Shown here piece after piece: positions 1-7,854 of a stretch of DNA of 64,000 nucleotides (the first letter of the stretch is position 1; every line of letters begins with the position of its first letter). This DNA is from an uncultured Litoreibacter sp. (lineage in GTDB: Bacteria > Pseudomonadota > Alphaproteobacteria > Rhodobacterales > Rhodobacteraceae): NCBI GenBank assembly GCA_947494645.1, contig CANLVO010000001.1, forward strand, positions 1,984,001-2,048,000, given 5' to 3'. The notes below the pieces were generated by a model. It saw nothing but the letters and a program-made list of their open reading frames with translations. It did no database searches and was not told the origin of the DNA. The translations under genes were made by a program, and so were the position numbers.

Positions 1-301
1 CGACCGATGCCACCGGATCGGACGCTCGAAACCGGACACCTCGGCTGATCTTGTAAAACGGAGGTCCATCGGCCAACAGCTCGGCGATATATTGGTGTAC
101 CGGCCGGACAGTTATCCCAAGGCTCTTTGCCAGCGTTCCATTTGCGGGCCAGCATATTCCGGACGTCCTGCTTGCGTAACGATCGCACAAGACCACGCCC
201 ATCTGCTTTGCTCTGCGTGACAAGTCTTGCGATTCAATTATTCGTTCTTTCCATTCGAAGCGAAGTTTGCTCCAGCCCGACAAAATCTGTTCGTTATTCA
301 T
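1..301 (-). CDS. Helix-turn-helix protein of the mobile element (truncated by window edge)
   Basis: The start ATG is at 301-299 with GGAG just upstream, and it overlaps the AlpA stop codon by 8 bases. About 100 residues are visible before the sequence runs off the left edge. The pattern (R-A-K-x-x-G-V-V-L, then G-I-C-W-P-A-N-x-T-L-A-K-S-L-G-I) is that of the helix-turn-helix domain often found in replication or plasmid-type proteins of integrative elements. It is likely a DNA-binding or replication-linked protein, and the C-terminal part that would decide the function is missing. Confidence 0.65.
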   Translation of the reverse strand, partial: MNNEQILSGWSKLRFEWKERIIESQDLSRRAKQMGVVLCDRYASRTSGICWPANGTLAKSLGITVRPVHQYIAELLADGPPFYKISRGVRFRASDPVASV

Positions 302-506
302 TTTTTGCTCCACACTTCAAGCCCGTGGTGTTGGCAGTGATCCACTCTTGGATGTCCTTCGTCCGATAACGCGCCAACCGCCCGATGCGAACAATCGGTG
401 GCCCCTCTCCACGAGCGACACAGGTTTCCAGATAGCGTTTGGGTATTCCGAAGTGTTGTTCGACTTCAAACCGGGTAAGCAACCGATCATTCTCATGTGC
501 CGTCAT
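294..506 (-). CDS. AlpA-like excisionase / MerR-fold DNA-binding protein
   Basis: This 70-residue protein fits the small AlpA/excisionase family. The N-terminal half has a helix-turn-helix (L-L-T-R-F-E-V-E-Q-H-F-G-I-P-K-R-Y-L) followed by a G-P-P-I-V-R-I-G-R wing and an R-Y-R-T-K-D-I-Q-E-W helix. Such proteins activate the integrase gene or act as excision factors. It lies downstream of the integrase and the unknown gene on the same strand and overlaps the following HTH gene, as expected for a mobile-element control gene. Family assignment is good, exact role is inferred. Confidence 0.8.
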   Translation of the reverse strand: MTAHENDRLLTRFEVEQHFGIPKRYLETCVARGEGPPIVRIGRLARYRTKDIQEWITANTTGLKCGAKNE

Positions 507-513
507 TTGACCT

Positions 514-540
514 CTCCAAGTTACGATCCACGTCTTGGAG
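514..540. promoter_or_regulatory. Inverted repeat upstream of the AlpA-like gene
   Basis: CTCCAAG (514-520) is repeated inverted as CTTGGAG (534-540) with 13 bases between, 8 bases upstream of the AlpA-like start codon. It could be an operator or a weak hairpin. No promoter hexamers were confirmed. Confidence 0.35.
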
Positions 541-595
541 TTTCATCAAAATGCAGTCAGCGTAATATGGAGGTGAGAAGAAATTTATCACCCCA

Positions 596-1600
596 TTAAT
601 TTAAGTCTCTGATTTCACTTATACTTACCTTTTGCGCTTCAGGAATTCTTCCACTCTTCCAAGCGGCAGGCCACGTTGATCCCGCAACAACATCACGAGC
701 TGCGTTTTCTGTGAGGTCAAACCGTTGACGCATGACTATAGCCAGATCACTCTGGCTTGGTCGTTTGCCCAGCTTCTCGAAGTAGTCACAAGTAGCAGTA
801 AGCCAATTTTGCGCATTCGCTTTCTTGCGATGAAGCGGCGTATTGGACGTGACGACAGATGATGGCAGATCTCTCGAAGGCACGAAGAAGTATCCGTCGT
901 CCAGGTCCTCTCGCTTCAACTTTGCAGCTGCACCCGGAGCCACGAACCGATCGCCTGCCAAAGTTTCTTGCGCAACAATGATCCTGCCAGAAGAAATTGC
1001 ATGATCTATGGCAACTTCCAACTGACGTTGGAGCTTCAACGCCTCGTATGTAAATTCTAATGACCCCGAAGGAACATAAACTGCGGCCGCATGTACAGCT
1101 AGGCTGTCCATAGAAGAAGTGGGCGATCGATCGAGCTCCAAACCATATATTTTGTCTGAAAGCGTTTTGTACTCGCCACCGATAGCATAGGATCCGCAGA
1201 ATGTGGCCTTACGAAAAACAAAAAAGAGATCACAGCTTGGGTCAGAGCATTGACTGAGAATACGCCCTACCAATTGCCTCAACCCAATTTTACCGCGCTT
1301 CCAAGTCAGTGTTTTCCCATCGACAAAAGTTTGCCGAATCGAGCTACTGAAGACCTTGTCGGCGATCTTTGCACAGACCTTTGCTTCGCTGGTTTCTGGG
1401 CCTAGGAGCTCGATCATCTTCACCCGTTCTTCCAGCATTGCTAGAAGATGCCGTGGTGGGTGGATTGGAGATTTCTTGAGTAGTGCTTTCCCCTCCTCCA
1501 AGAGCTCAATGGCCTCGAGTTCACTGCACTGGAACTCCGCTGGATCCTGCCTCCCACCAATTGGTTTCGCAATAAGCGTCCAGTCCTCACCTTCGCTCAT
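596..1600 (-). CDS. Unknown protein of the mobile element
   Basis: I do not recognise this protein. The open frame extends to 1630, but the ATG at 1600 overlaps the integrase stop as ATGA, so 1600 is preferred (334 residues). It has no signal peptide or membrane segment. The N-terminal third is rich in E, K and L and probably helical. The middle part contains F-F-V-F-R-K-A-T-F-C-G-S-Y. The C-terminal 70 residues (A-Q-N-W-L-T-A-T-C-D-Y-F-E-K-L-G) look like a small helical DNA-binding region. Tight coupling to the integrase suggests an accessory role in the element, which is inference from position only. Confidence 0.6.
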   Translation of the reverse strand: MSEGEDWTLIAKPIGGRQDPAEFQCSELEAIELLEEGKALLKKSPIHPPRHLLAMLEERVKMIELLGPETSEAKVCAKIADKVFSSSIRQTFVDGKTLTWKRGKIGLRQLVGRILSQCSDPSCDLFFVFRKATFCGSYAIGGEYKTLSDKIYGLELDRSPTSSMDSLAVHAAAVYVPSGSLEFTYEALKLQRQLEVAIDHAISSGRIIVAQETLAGDRFVAPGAAAKLKREDLDDGYFFVPSRDLPSSVVTSNTPLHRKKANAQNWLTATCDYFEKLGKRPSQSDLAIVMRQRFDLTENAARDVVAGSTWPAAWKSGRIPEAQKVSISEIRDLN

Positions 1601-2673
1601 AGCCTGCACCTGTGCTGTAACTCTACACATATCTGCTCCATCGAAGGACGGAGCGCGTCTATGGACGGGCGTGCGTATCTCTGCCCCGTGATCGACAGCG
1701 GCGTGTGATTGAGCAACCGCCCAACGATCTCCTCAAGAACGCCAGCTTCCACAGCAACCGTTGCAAACGTCCGGCGATGCATGTGTGGGTTATACTGCAG
1801 TCTTTCGGGCTTCGTGATGTGCCCAACCACCGATTTTGGAGAAGGAAATACCCATTCCCGGCTCAGAGGGCGCATAGGTGCCAAGATCTCATGGTGCAGT
1901 TGCAGGATCGGCAAATCAAAACTCCGACCATTCTTAGTCATCGGAAGGTGGATGTGATCTTCTCGTATGCTAGCCCATTGGAGGGTGAGCGCTTCCATCT
2001 TCCGCAAACCGGTGAATAACAGAAACTCATAGAACACTTGGTGGATAGGGTTGTTTAGCCCGTCAATCGTCTGTCGCCAATTCTTCAAGTCGTCGATGAT
2101 GCGGCCATCCGGCTTTTCCTCGTACCATTCGATGGCCATAGTCGGACTTTCAGCCAGATCGTAAGTTCGTCGTGCATGATTGTAGATAGACCGAAAGGCG
2201 CGCAGCGCATGGTTTGCACCGGATGGTATCTTTGACAATTCCTGATGACGGCGAACGACCATCGCCTTGCTGATCTCGTCCAATGGCAACTTAAGCCAGT
2301 CCTTGAGATGGAGCTCCAATTGCCTGCGAATGCCACTCTTGTGAACCTCAGATCGCAACTTTGGGCGTGCCAGATATACGTCTGCTGCGCTTTCAAGCGT
2401 GGGCGCCCCCTTCTGCGCCACCTTCCCTGCCCCTCGACCCATCTCCAACGCAAGCCCAAGTGCCGTATCCCGGGCAGCCTGAGCTGAAATCACAGGGTAG
2501 CGTCCTATGAGTATTCGTTTCGTTTGGCCGCCCACATCTTTCTGGAAATACCAAGTCTTCGCTCTCTTACCGACAAATAGCACGAGCCCCTTGATCTCAC
2601 TGTCCCAGTACTTGTCGGTGCCCGCATTCGACTGAGATATCTTGCGCGCATAGGTTTCCGTGAGCTTTGGCAT
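1597..2673 (-). CDS. int: Tyrosine recombinase/integrase (P4-like)
   Basis: Site-specific recombinase expected to insert and excise the element. The N-terminal 80 residues match the DUF4102-type arm-binding domain of P4-like integrases (W-Y-F-Q-K-D-V-G-G, I-G-R-Y-P). The catalytic domain shows the first Arg in F-T-G-L-R-K-M-E-A-L, the H-x-x-R box in H-M-H-R-R-T-F, a further His in L-L-N-H-T and the nucleophile Tyr in G-Q-R-Y-A. The open frame reaches 2718, but M-P-K-L-T-E-T at 2673 is the usual start of this family (358 residues). The gene points away from the broken tRNA at 2801-2839, so the promoter lies in the AT-rich stretch 2674-2800. Confidence 0.9.
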   Translation of the reverse strand: MPKLTETYARKISQSNAGTDKYWDSEIKGLVLFVGKRAKTWYFQKDVGGQTKRILIGRYPVISAQAARDTALGLALEMGRGAGKVAQKGAPTLESAADVYLARPKLRSEVHKSGIRRQLELHLKDWLKLPLDEISKAMVVRRHQELSKIPSGANHALRAFRSIYNHARRTYDLAESPTMAIEWYEEKPDGRIIDDLKNWRQTIDGLNNPIHQVFYEFLLFTGLRKMEALTLQWASIREDHIHLPMTKNGRSFDLPILQLHHEILAPMRPLSREWVFPSPKSVVGHITKPERLQYNPHMHRRTFATVAVEAGVLEEIVGRLLNHTPLSITGQRYARPSIDALRPSMEQICVELQHRCRL

Positions 2674-2800
2674 TTTGTCTGCTTTTTGTAGGTAACGGTA
2701 TGCAAACACATGATACACAGCGATACCCGGTGCGCAATAATATTATATTAAATGAAAGTGTTAGACAAAAAATGCAACTCTACGAAACACAAGACTTCTT

Positions 2801-2839
2801 CTTGGAAAACTGAGGTCTTAACCATTACACAACGCCCGC
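2801..2839 (-). pseudogene. Truncated tRNA-Gly(TCC), probable attachment site
   Basis: Read on the minus strand, 2839-2801 gives the acceptor strand GCGGGCG, the D-arm with AATGGTTAAGAC and the anticodon arm up to TTTTCCAAG, which fits a tRNA-Gly with anticodon TCC. After the anticodon loop the sequence no longer pairs: the 3' anticodon strand, the T-arm (no GGTTCGA) and the CGCCCGC acceptor partner are absent. Integration in the anticodon region is typical of P4-like integrases. The lost 3' half may lie at the other end of the element. The alternative is a decayed duplicate. Confidence 0.6.
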
Positions 2840-2971
2840 GTCTGCTAGCCTGAGTATTGCAACCCAGAAATCTGGTCAAGCCGATATGGCAAGCGCGCCG
2901 GATAAGGGCGGACGATCACGCAACCGCCCATCGCTTGTTTCAAAGCCTCGACCATTGCAAAGGAACGGACG

Positions 2972-3877
2972 TCATCCAAGCAATGCGAGAACCTCATCGC
3001 GCATCGGCATGGATGGGGCCGCGCCAGCGCGTGTGACCGACAACCCGGCAACCGCGCAGGCCATGCGCACCGCGTCTTCAGGTGGAATTCCGTCGGCCAG
3101 ACAGGCCGCAAACCCGCCATTGAACGCGTCCCCTGCCCCGGTCGTCTCGACGACCTCCCCGGCTGAGACCGCAGGCACCAGACCGAATCCGTCGAGATAC
3201 GCGCCTTGGGACCCCATCGTGATAATCGGACGCGCAACACCCAGCCGCTTCAATGCCTCACACGCCTTTTGCGCCGAAACGGCATCATTGACCTCCACCC
3301 CGCACAAGCTGTGCGTTTCCGTCTCATTCGGGGTGACGTAGTCGCACAGGGCCAACATCTCAGCCGACAGCTCAGCGGCGGGCGCAGGGTTAAGGATCGT
3401 GATGACCCCGGCATCGCGGGCAATCTGCAACCCGCGCATCGCCGCATCCATCGGCTGTTCCAACTGGGTCATGAAGACCTGCGCGTTTTCAATCACCCTC
3501 CGGTTGGCCACAAGATCTGACGGAGTAATCTCAGCCGCAGCCCCCGGTGCAATAATGATCGCGTTGTCGCCGCTGGCCGCGTCAATGAAGATATGCGCAG
3601 CCCCAGTATAGCTGTCCGGGTCTTGCGTGACATGCGGAGTGATGCCCGCATCGTCCCAAAGCCCAAACGCCATCTGCGCGAAATCATCGTCCCCCAAACG
3701 GGTAATCATAGCCACATCCGCGCCCATCCGAGCGGCGGCAACCGCCTGATTGGAGCCTTTCCCACCGGGGTTCATCGCAAAGGATTGCCCCAAAACGGTC
3801 TCCCCCATCACGGGAAGACGGTCGGCCCGGAAGGCCAGGTCCGCAACGAACACGCCCAATACTGCGATCTTGCCCAT
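2972..3877 (-). CDS. rbsK: PfkB-family sugar kinase (ribokinase-like)
   Basis: This 301-residue cytosolic kinase belongs to the ribokinase/PfkB family. The N-terminal signature N-P-G-G-K-G-S-N-Q-A is near residue 37. The substrate/ATP region contains N-P-A-P-A, and the catalytic anion-hole motif T-T-G-A-G-D-A-F-N-G-G-F is near residue 248 with Asp as the base. It is the last gene of the long catabolic operon, 2 bases after the Gfo/Idh gene upstream, so it probably phosphorylates a sugar or sugar-acid intermediate of that pathway. Ribose itself is not proven: there is no ribose ABC transporter nearby. A GC-rich inverted repeat (GGGCGG...CCGCCC) around 2906-2930 may end transcription. Confidence 0.85.
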   Translation of the reverse strand: MGKIAVLGVFVADLAFRADRLPVMGETVLGQSFAMNPGGKGSNQAVAAARMGADVAMITRLGDDDFAQMAFGLWDDAGITPHVTQDPDSYTGAAHIFIDAASGDNAIIIAPGAAAEITPSDLVANRRVIENAQVFMTQLEQPMDAAMRGLQIARDAGVITILNPAPAAELSAEMLALCDYVTPNETETHSLCGVEVNDAVSAQKACEALKRLGVARPIITMGSQGAYLDGFGLVPAVSAGEVVETTGAGDAFNGGFAACLADGIPPEDAVRMACAVAGLSVTRAGAAPSMPMRDEVLALLG

Positions 3878-3879
3878 GG

Positions 3880-4938
3880 CTAACTCCTTTGCGGCATCCA
3901 GCCAGCATAAAGTGCGTGCTCAGGTCCGATTGGGCAAGCCTCGGCCGCCCCATTCGCGCGGCTCGATGCATAGATTGCAGTGATCAGCTCAATCGAGGCG
4001 CGCGCGTCGGCGAGCCTCACAGCGCTGTTCGGCTCGCCACCAATACGTGCCGCGACCTGAGCCAGAAATCCGGGGAACCCCGCACGCGCCTGAGGCACGC
4101 CAGCCGTGACCCTGTCCACCTCGATCTGCGCCGTCATATCGCGAGCCTGAAAGACCCATTCCTGATCCATCGGCGCATAAGGTCTGGGCCCGCTGGTCGC
4201 CGTCAAATGCTCAAAAACCAAGCGAATGCGCGTGGTGTCATCGCTGCCGCCAAGCGTCACAGAGCTGGTCGCCAACGCACCGCTTTGCATAGTGAAACTC
4301 AGCGCCGCGCAATCCTCAGTTTCAATCGGGTTGATCCGTGTCGCAAGCCGCGCATTGACCGATCCGACCCCACCAAACAAATGCGATAGCAGATCATGAG
4401 CATGGATCGCATGCCCTACCACGGCCCCACCGCATTCGCCCTGCCAAGTTCCACGCCATGGCACTGCATAATAGCTGGCGTCCCGGGCCCAATGGGTCTC
4501 GAGACTGGCCATCTGCGGCTGCCCCAAAAGCCCGGCGTCACGCAAGGCGTCAAGCTGGTCCATCGCCCGGCCGAACCGATACTGAAACACCGGAAACAGC
4601 GTCCCGTTCGAGGCCGCCTCCGCCTCTTCAAGCAAGTCGATTTCCGCAAGGCTCGTGGCCAAAGGCTTTTCACAGATGACATGTTTGCCAGCCGCCAGCG
4701 CTTTCAGGCTCATCGGCACATGCAGATGCGGCGGCAGGCAAATATCGATCAGGCCAATCTCAGGGTCCTGTATCGCCGCCTCGGCGTCGTCGCTGACAGG
4801 CAAATCGCCCGCAATGTCTTGCGCCCGCTTCAGGTCAAGATCGCATATCACCGCCACTTCAAAAAGGTCCGGCAAGGCGTGGTAGCCTGCCAGGTGCTCC
4901 GCCCCGATCCCTGCGCCTAGAATAGCAACGCGGATCAT
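3880..4938 (-). CDS. Gfo/Idh/MocA-family oxidoreductase (1)
   Basis: NAD(P)-dependent sugar or cyclitol dehydrogenase family, 352 residues. The Rossmann motif G-A-G-I-G-A-E-H is at the N-terminus, followed by the acidic strand end I-C-D-L-D. The E-K-P motif that carries the catalytic Lys is near residue 95, and the G-H-A-I-H-A-H-D box supplies the His/Asp of the active site. It overlaps the upstream dehydrogenase by ATGA and precedes the kinase by 2 bases. This is one of four paralogues in one operon, so each probably acts on a different step or carbon. The substrate cannot be read from sequence. Confidence 0.85.
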   Translation of the reverse strand: MIRVAILGAGIGAEHLAGYHALPDLFEVAVICDLDLKRAQDIAGDLPVSDDAEAAIQDPEIGLIDICLPPHLHVPMSLKALAAGKHVICEKPLATSLAEIDLLEEAEAASNGTLFPVFQYRFGRAMDQLDALRDAGLLGQPQMASLETHWARDASYYAVPWRGTWQGECGGAVVGHAIHAHDLLSHLFGGVGSVNARLATRINPIETEDCAALSFTMQSGALATSSVTLGGSDDTTRIRLVFEHLTATSGPRPYAPMDQEWVFQARDMTAQIEVDRVTAGVPQARAGFPGFLAQVAARIGGEPNSAVRLADARASIELITAIYASSRANGAAEACPIGPEHALYAGWMPQRS

Positions 4939-5945
4939 GCGCTATCCGCCATCACTTGAGCTTTGAGAGATAACTCCATGGTTTTAAACACATGCTCTTG
5001 CGCCATCGCCGTCTCTGTTCGGTCAGCCACGTCCGCCGCAAGCCGCGCGAAATATGGCAGACCGGCATCCTTGCAGTCCATCCTCTCGGCCCGCGTGTCA
5101 TTCACAAGGAACAGATGATCGCCACCCGGTGCGCCACCGACATCGACGTATTTTCTGAGCTCAATCGTGCCCTTAGTGCCCAGCAACATGAGCCGTCCGT
5201 CACCCCATGTCGGCAGCGCATCGGGGGTGAACCAATCGACGCGTATGTAGCCTTCGGCCCGATCAGACTTCAGCACAATCTGCCCGAAATCCTGCAAGCC
5301 TGGCGTCTGGGGATTGCCGTAATTGCCGGTGCTCGCATAGGTCACCTCAGCATCAGTTGAGCCTGTGAAAAACAGGAACTGGTCAATCTGATGAGACGCA
5401 ATATCGGTCAGGATCCCGCCAAATTTTTCGGGCTCGTAAAACCAATCTGGGCGCGTATTGAGGTTCAACCGATGCGGCCCGATCCCGATGGTCTGGATCA
5501 CTTGGCCAATGGCGCCCTCGGCAACCAGCTCTGCGGCACGCGTGACCGCTGGAACCTCAAACCGCTCCGAGAAATCAATGGACCAAATCCGACCCGTCTG
5601 CCCGACACACGCCTTGATCTGTTCAAGCTGGGCCTGACTGGTGCAACCCGGCTTGTCGCTCATTACATCCTTGCCCGCCTGCATGGCGGCAACCGCGAAC
5701 GCAGCCCGCTTGGACGGGATCCCGGACAACAGGATCAGGTCGATATCGTCTCGCTCGATGACATCACTCGCCCGGGCCACACGCGGCAGGTCTGGAAAGC
5801 GTTTCACGAAGCCTGCCAGCGTCTCTGGCTCGCCTTCTGTCCACCAGCAAACCAACTCCGCGCCGACTTTCTTCATTTTGGCGGCCATGCCGTAGATGTG
5901 GCGGTGGTCTATTCCCACGATCCCAATGCGCAAAGGATTAGACAT
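4935..5945 (-). CDS. Gfo/Idh/MocA-family oxidoreductase (2), variant catalytic motif
   Basis: A 336-residue family member with an N-terminal Rossmann fold (G-I-V-G-I-D-H-R-H). The usual E-K-P motif is S-D-K-P-G here: the catalytic Lys is kept and the preceding Glu is Asp. The second-domain box is I-A-S-H-Q-I-D-Q-F. The protein has W-W-T-E-G in place of the usual acidic cofactor-selecting residue, so cofactor preference is unclear. It overlaps the upstream gene by 8 bases and the downstream gene by ATGA. It may be a divergent dehydrogenase or an epimerase-like member; I cannot say which. Confidence 0.8.
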   Translation of the reverse strand: MSNPLRIGIVGIDHRHIYGMAAKMKKVGAELVCWWTEGEPETLAGFVKRFPDLPRVARASDVIERDDIDLILLSGIPSKRAAFAVAAMQAGKDVMSDKPGCTSQAQLEQIKACVGQTGRIWSIDFSERFEVPAVTRAAELVAEGAIGQVIQTIGIGPHRLNLNTRPDWFYEPEKFGGILTDIASHQIDQFLFFTGSTDAEVTYASTGNYGNPQTPGLQDFGQIVLKSDRAEGYIRVDWFTPDALPTWGDGRLMLLGTKGTIELRKYVDVGGAPGGDHLFLVNDTRAERMDCKDAGLPYFARLAADVADRTETAMAQEHVFKTMELSLKAQVMADSA

Positions 5946-6963
5946 GCGTCACCTCAACTTGTTTCTTGTCTCGTGACGACCTAGTGAGCGCATCAATCAA
6001 AGCATGTACTTTCAGCGCCTCCTGCCCTGTCACCAGCGGCGGACGATCTTGGGTAATGGCCTGCGCGAAATCCTCAATGATCCCCTGATGCAGCGCATGG
6101 CTGAACGCCATGGGGTCGGCCCCCGACCCGCTTTTGGCCGCGGCCCCAAACGTCTCTGAGCTGCCATCGCGGCCGTGCCAGATCAATTCCCCACGACTGA
6201 CCTCGGCAGACGCATGCGCGCCGTGTAGCTTGATGCTCTCGGAGCTGCCCGGAAAGCTTGCGGTGCTGGCGACCAGCGAGCCCACCGCCCCGCTCGCAAA
6301 CTCCAACCCGGCAGAAACGAAATCCTCTGCCTCCATTTCGTGCGCCACCGACGTGCGGGCAAAGGCCTGAACCGTGCGCACCGGCCCGGTGAAGGACAAC
6401 GCGAGATCCAGCACATGGATCGCCTGGGTCATCAGCACCCCGCCGCCATCCCGCGCATAGGTACCGCGCCCGGGCTCATCATAATAGCTTTGGTCGCGCC
6501 ACCAGGGCGCAGTGATTTCCACCGCATGGATCGCCCCCAGCTCAGACAGCTTCTCGCGCATAATCTTCGAAGCACCTGCCGCCCGGTGTTGAAACAGAAC
6601 GCCCAAGGGCACCCGCCCCTCGCAAAGCTGAACAAGGCTGCGGGCCGCACTCAAACTACGCTCAACCGGCTTTTCCATCAGCACCGGCTTCCCCGCCGCC
6701 GCAAGCGTTTCAACGAGCTCCATCCTGGCGTCCGGCGGCGTCGTGACGATTACAAAATCCACATCAGACGCCGCGACTTCCGCAAGACTGCCAAAGGTCC
6801 GCACGGCCATATTGTGATCACGCCCAAGAACCTCAGCGTAACGGGCCGCCGAAGCCTCTGACCGGGCGCACACCCCAACAAGCTCTACGAGGGCGCTGTC
6901 CCTACACGCCAGCGCATGGGTGTCCGCAACCATGCCGACCCCGATCATTGCGACCTTCAACAT
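5938..6963 (-). CDS. Gfo/Idh/MocA-family oxidoreductase (3)
   Basis: A 341-residue dehydrogenase with the motif G-V-G-M-V-A-D-T-H-A at the N-terminus and E-K-P-V-E-R-S at about residue 97. A T-Q-A-I-H-V-L-D-L-A box lines the substrate pocket. The region W-W-R-D-Q-S-Y-Y-D-E-P-G-R-G-T resembles the R-D-A-S-Y-Y-A-V-P-W-R-G-T of paralogue 1, so these two are closer to each other than to paralogues 2 and 4. The cytosolic NAD(P)-dependent reaction is inferred from the family. It lies 9 bases downstream of the HIBADH-type gene. Confidence 0.85.
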   Translation of the reverse strand: MLKVAMIGVGMVADTHALACRDSALVELVGVCARSEASAARYAEVLGRDHNMAVRTFGSLAEVAASDVDFVIVTTPPDARMELVETLAAAGKPVLMEKPVERSLSAARSLVQLCEGRVPLGVLFQHRAAGASKIMREKLSELGAIHAVEITAPWWRDQSYYDEPGRGTYARDGGGVLMTQAIHVLDLALSFTGPVRTVQAFARTSVAHEMEAEDFVSAGLEFASGAVGSLVASTASFPGSSESIKLHGAHASAEVSRGELIWHGRDGSSETFGAAAKSGSGADPMAFSHALHQGIIEDFAQAITQDRPPLVTGQEALKVHALIDALTRSSRDKKQVEVTHV

Positions 6964-6972
6964 ATCGCTAGG

Positions 6973-7854
6973 CTAGGCTTTGAAGCGGTCAGCGTAGAAA
7001 TCGACCATCTGGCTGACCATGTCGTCGCCCCGACCCGCATCCCGCGCGGTCTGCAGCGCTTCCAAAGTGGAGCGCGACATGATCGTGTCGACCTCCGCGT
7101 CCTTGGCCATCTGCGCGTAATACCCCACGTCCTTGGCCGCGTTCTTGATCGCAAAAGCCAACTGCGCCGGATCGCCGTCGACCCCGTAGCCCTTGACGAA
7201 GTCCATCATGCCTGAATGCAAAGGACCCGCCGACATCACGTCATATAGCGCCTGCCGGTCGACCCCCTGCACATCCGCCATTGCGAACGCTTCCGCCATT
7301 GCGTTGGCCACCGTCATGCCAAAGAAGTTGTTGATCAGCTTGATCGTATGCCCCGAACCCAATGGGCCAAGGTGAAAGACGTTCTCGCCCAGATCATCCA
7401 GCACAGGTTTGACCTTGTCGAAAACCGCCTTGTCGCCCGAGCACATGATGTTCAGCAAACCGTCCACGGCATGCGCAGGCGTGCGGCCCAACGGGCCGTC
7501 AAGATAGGTTCCCCCTGCCGCCGCCACGGCCTCTCCCAGCGCGCGGGTCGACGCGGGCAGCGACGTGCCGAAATCAATCACGACAGCGCCGGGTCGTAGC
7601 CCGGCAATCACGCCATCCGGGCCGTTCATCCGGCTTTCCACCTGATCCGAGGTGCCCATGCAAAGCATCACGATATCGGAGGCCTCTGCGACCTCGCGCG
7701 CAGTGCCAACCTCAGTCGCGCCTCGGGCAACAGCCGCCTCGACATTGGCCCGCGACGTGTTGGCGACAACCGTCAATGCATGTCCACATTTCTGCAGGCA
7801 TTGCACCATCGCGTCGCCCATAAGGCCCAGGCCAATAAATCCAACTTCGCTCAT
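6973..7854 (-). CDS. HIBADH-family NAD(P)-dependent dehydrogenase
   Basis: A 293-residue member of the beta-hydroxyacid dehydrogenase family (3-hydroxyisobutyrate, tartronate semialdehyde and related). It opens with F-I-G-L-G-L-M-G-D-A-M, has the substrate loop D-G-P-L-G-R-T-P near residue 118, and the catalytic Lys in H-T-I-K-L-I-N-N-F near residue 170. The usual D-A-P-V-S-G sequence of the family is D-G-P-L-G-R here, which suggests a changed acid-binding site. It overlaps the oxidase upstream by ATGA. It is likely to oxidise a 3-hydroxy acid or reduce a semialdehyde of the pathway. Confidence 0.85.
   Translation of the reverse strand: MSEVGFIGLGLMGDAMVQCLQKCGHALTVVANTSRANVEAAVARGATEVGTAREVAEASDIVMLCMGTSDQVESRMNGPDGVIAGLRPGAVVIDFGTSLPASTRALGEAVAAAGGTYLDGPLGRTPAHAVDGLLNIMCSGDKAVFDKVKPVLDDLGENVFHLGPLGSGHTIKLINNFFGMTVANAMAEAFAMADVQGVDRQALYDVMSAGPLHSGMMDFVKGYGVDGDPAQLAFAIKNAAKDVGYYAQMAKDAEVDTIMSRSTLEALQTARDAGRGDDMVSQMVDFYADRFKA

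Larger units (their letters stand above)
1..2839. mobile_element. End of an integrative element next to tRNA-Gly(TCC)
   Basis: The left 2.8 kb carries, all on the minus strand, a tyrosine integrase, an unknown protein, an AlpA-like regulator and a truncated HTH protein. These genes use more A+T and rarer codons than the catabolic genes that begin at 2972. The integrase side ends at 2801-2839 in a broken tRNA-Gly gene, the usual target of such integrases. The other end lies outside the window, so the size and cargo of the element are unknown. Boundaries are inferred from gene content, not from a visible direct repeat. Confidence 0.7.

Noticed and set aside
2801-2839. A functional tRNA-Gly gene
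   Set aside because: The T-arm, 3' anticodon strand and 3' acceptor strand are missing, so it cannot fold as a tRNA here.
2845-3240. A minus-strand frame ending downstream of the ribokinase gene, as a possible gene remnant
   Set aside because: Most of it overlaps the kinase in another frame and the unique tail has no recognisable homology.
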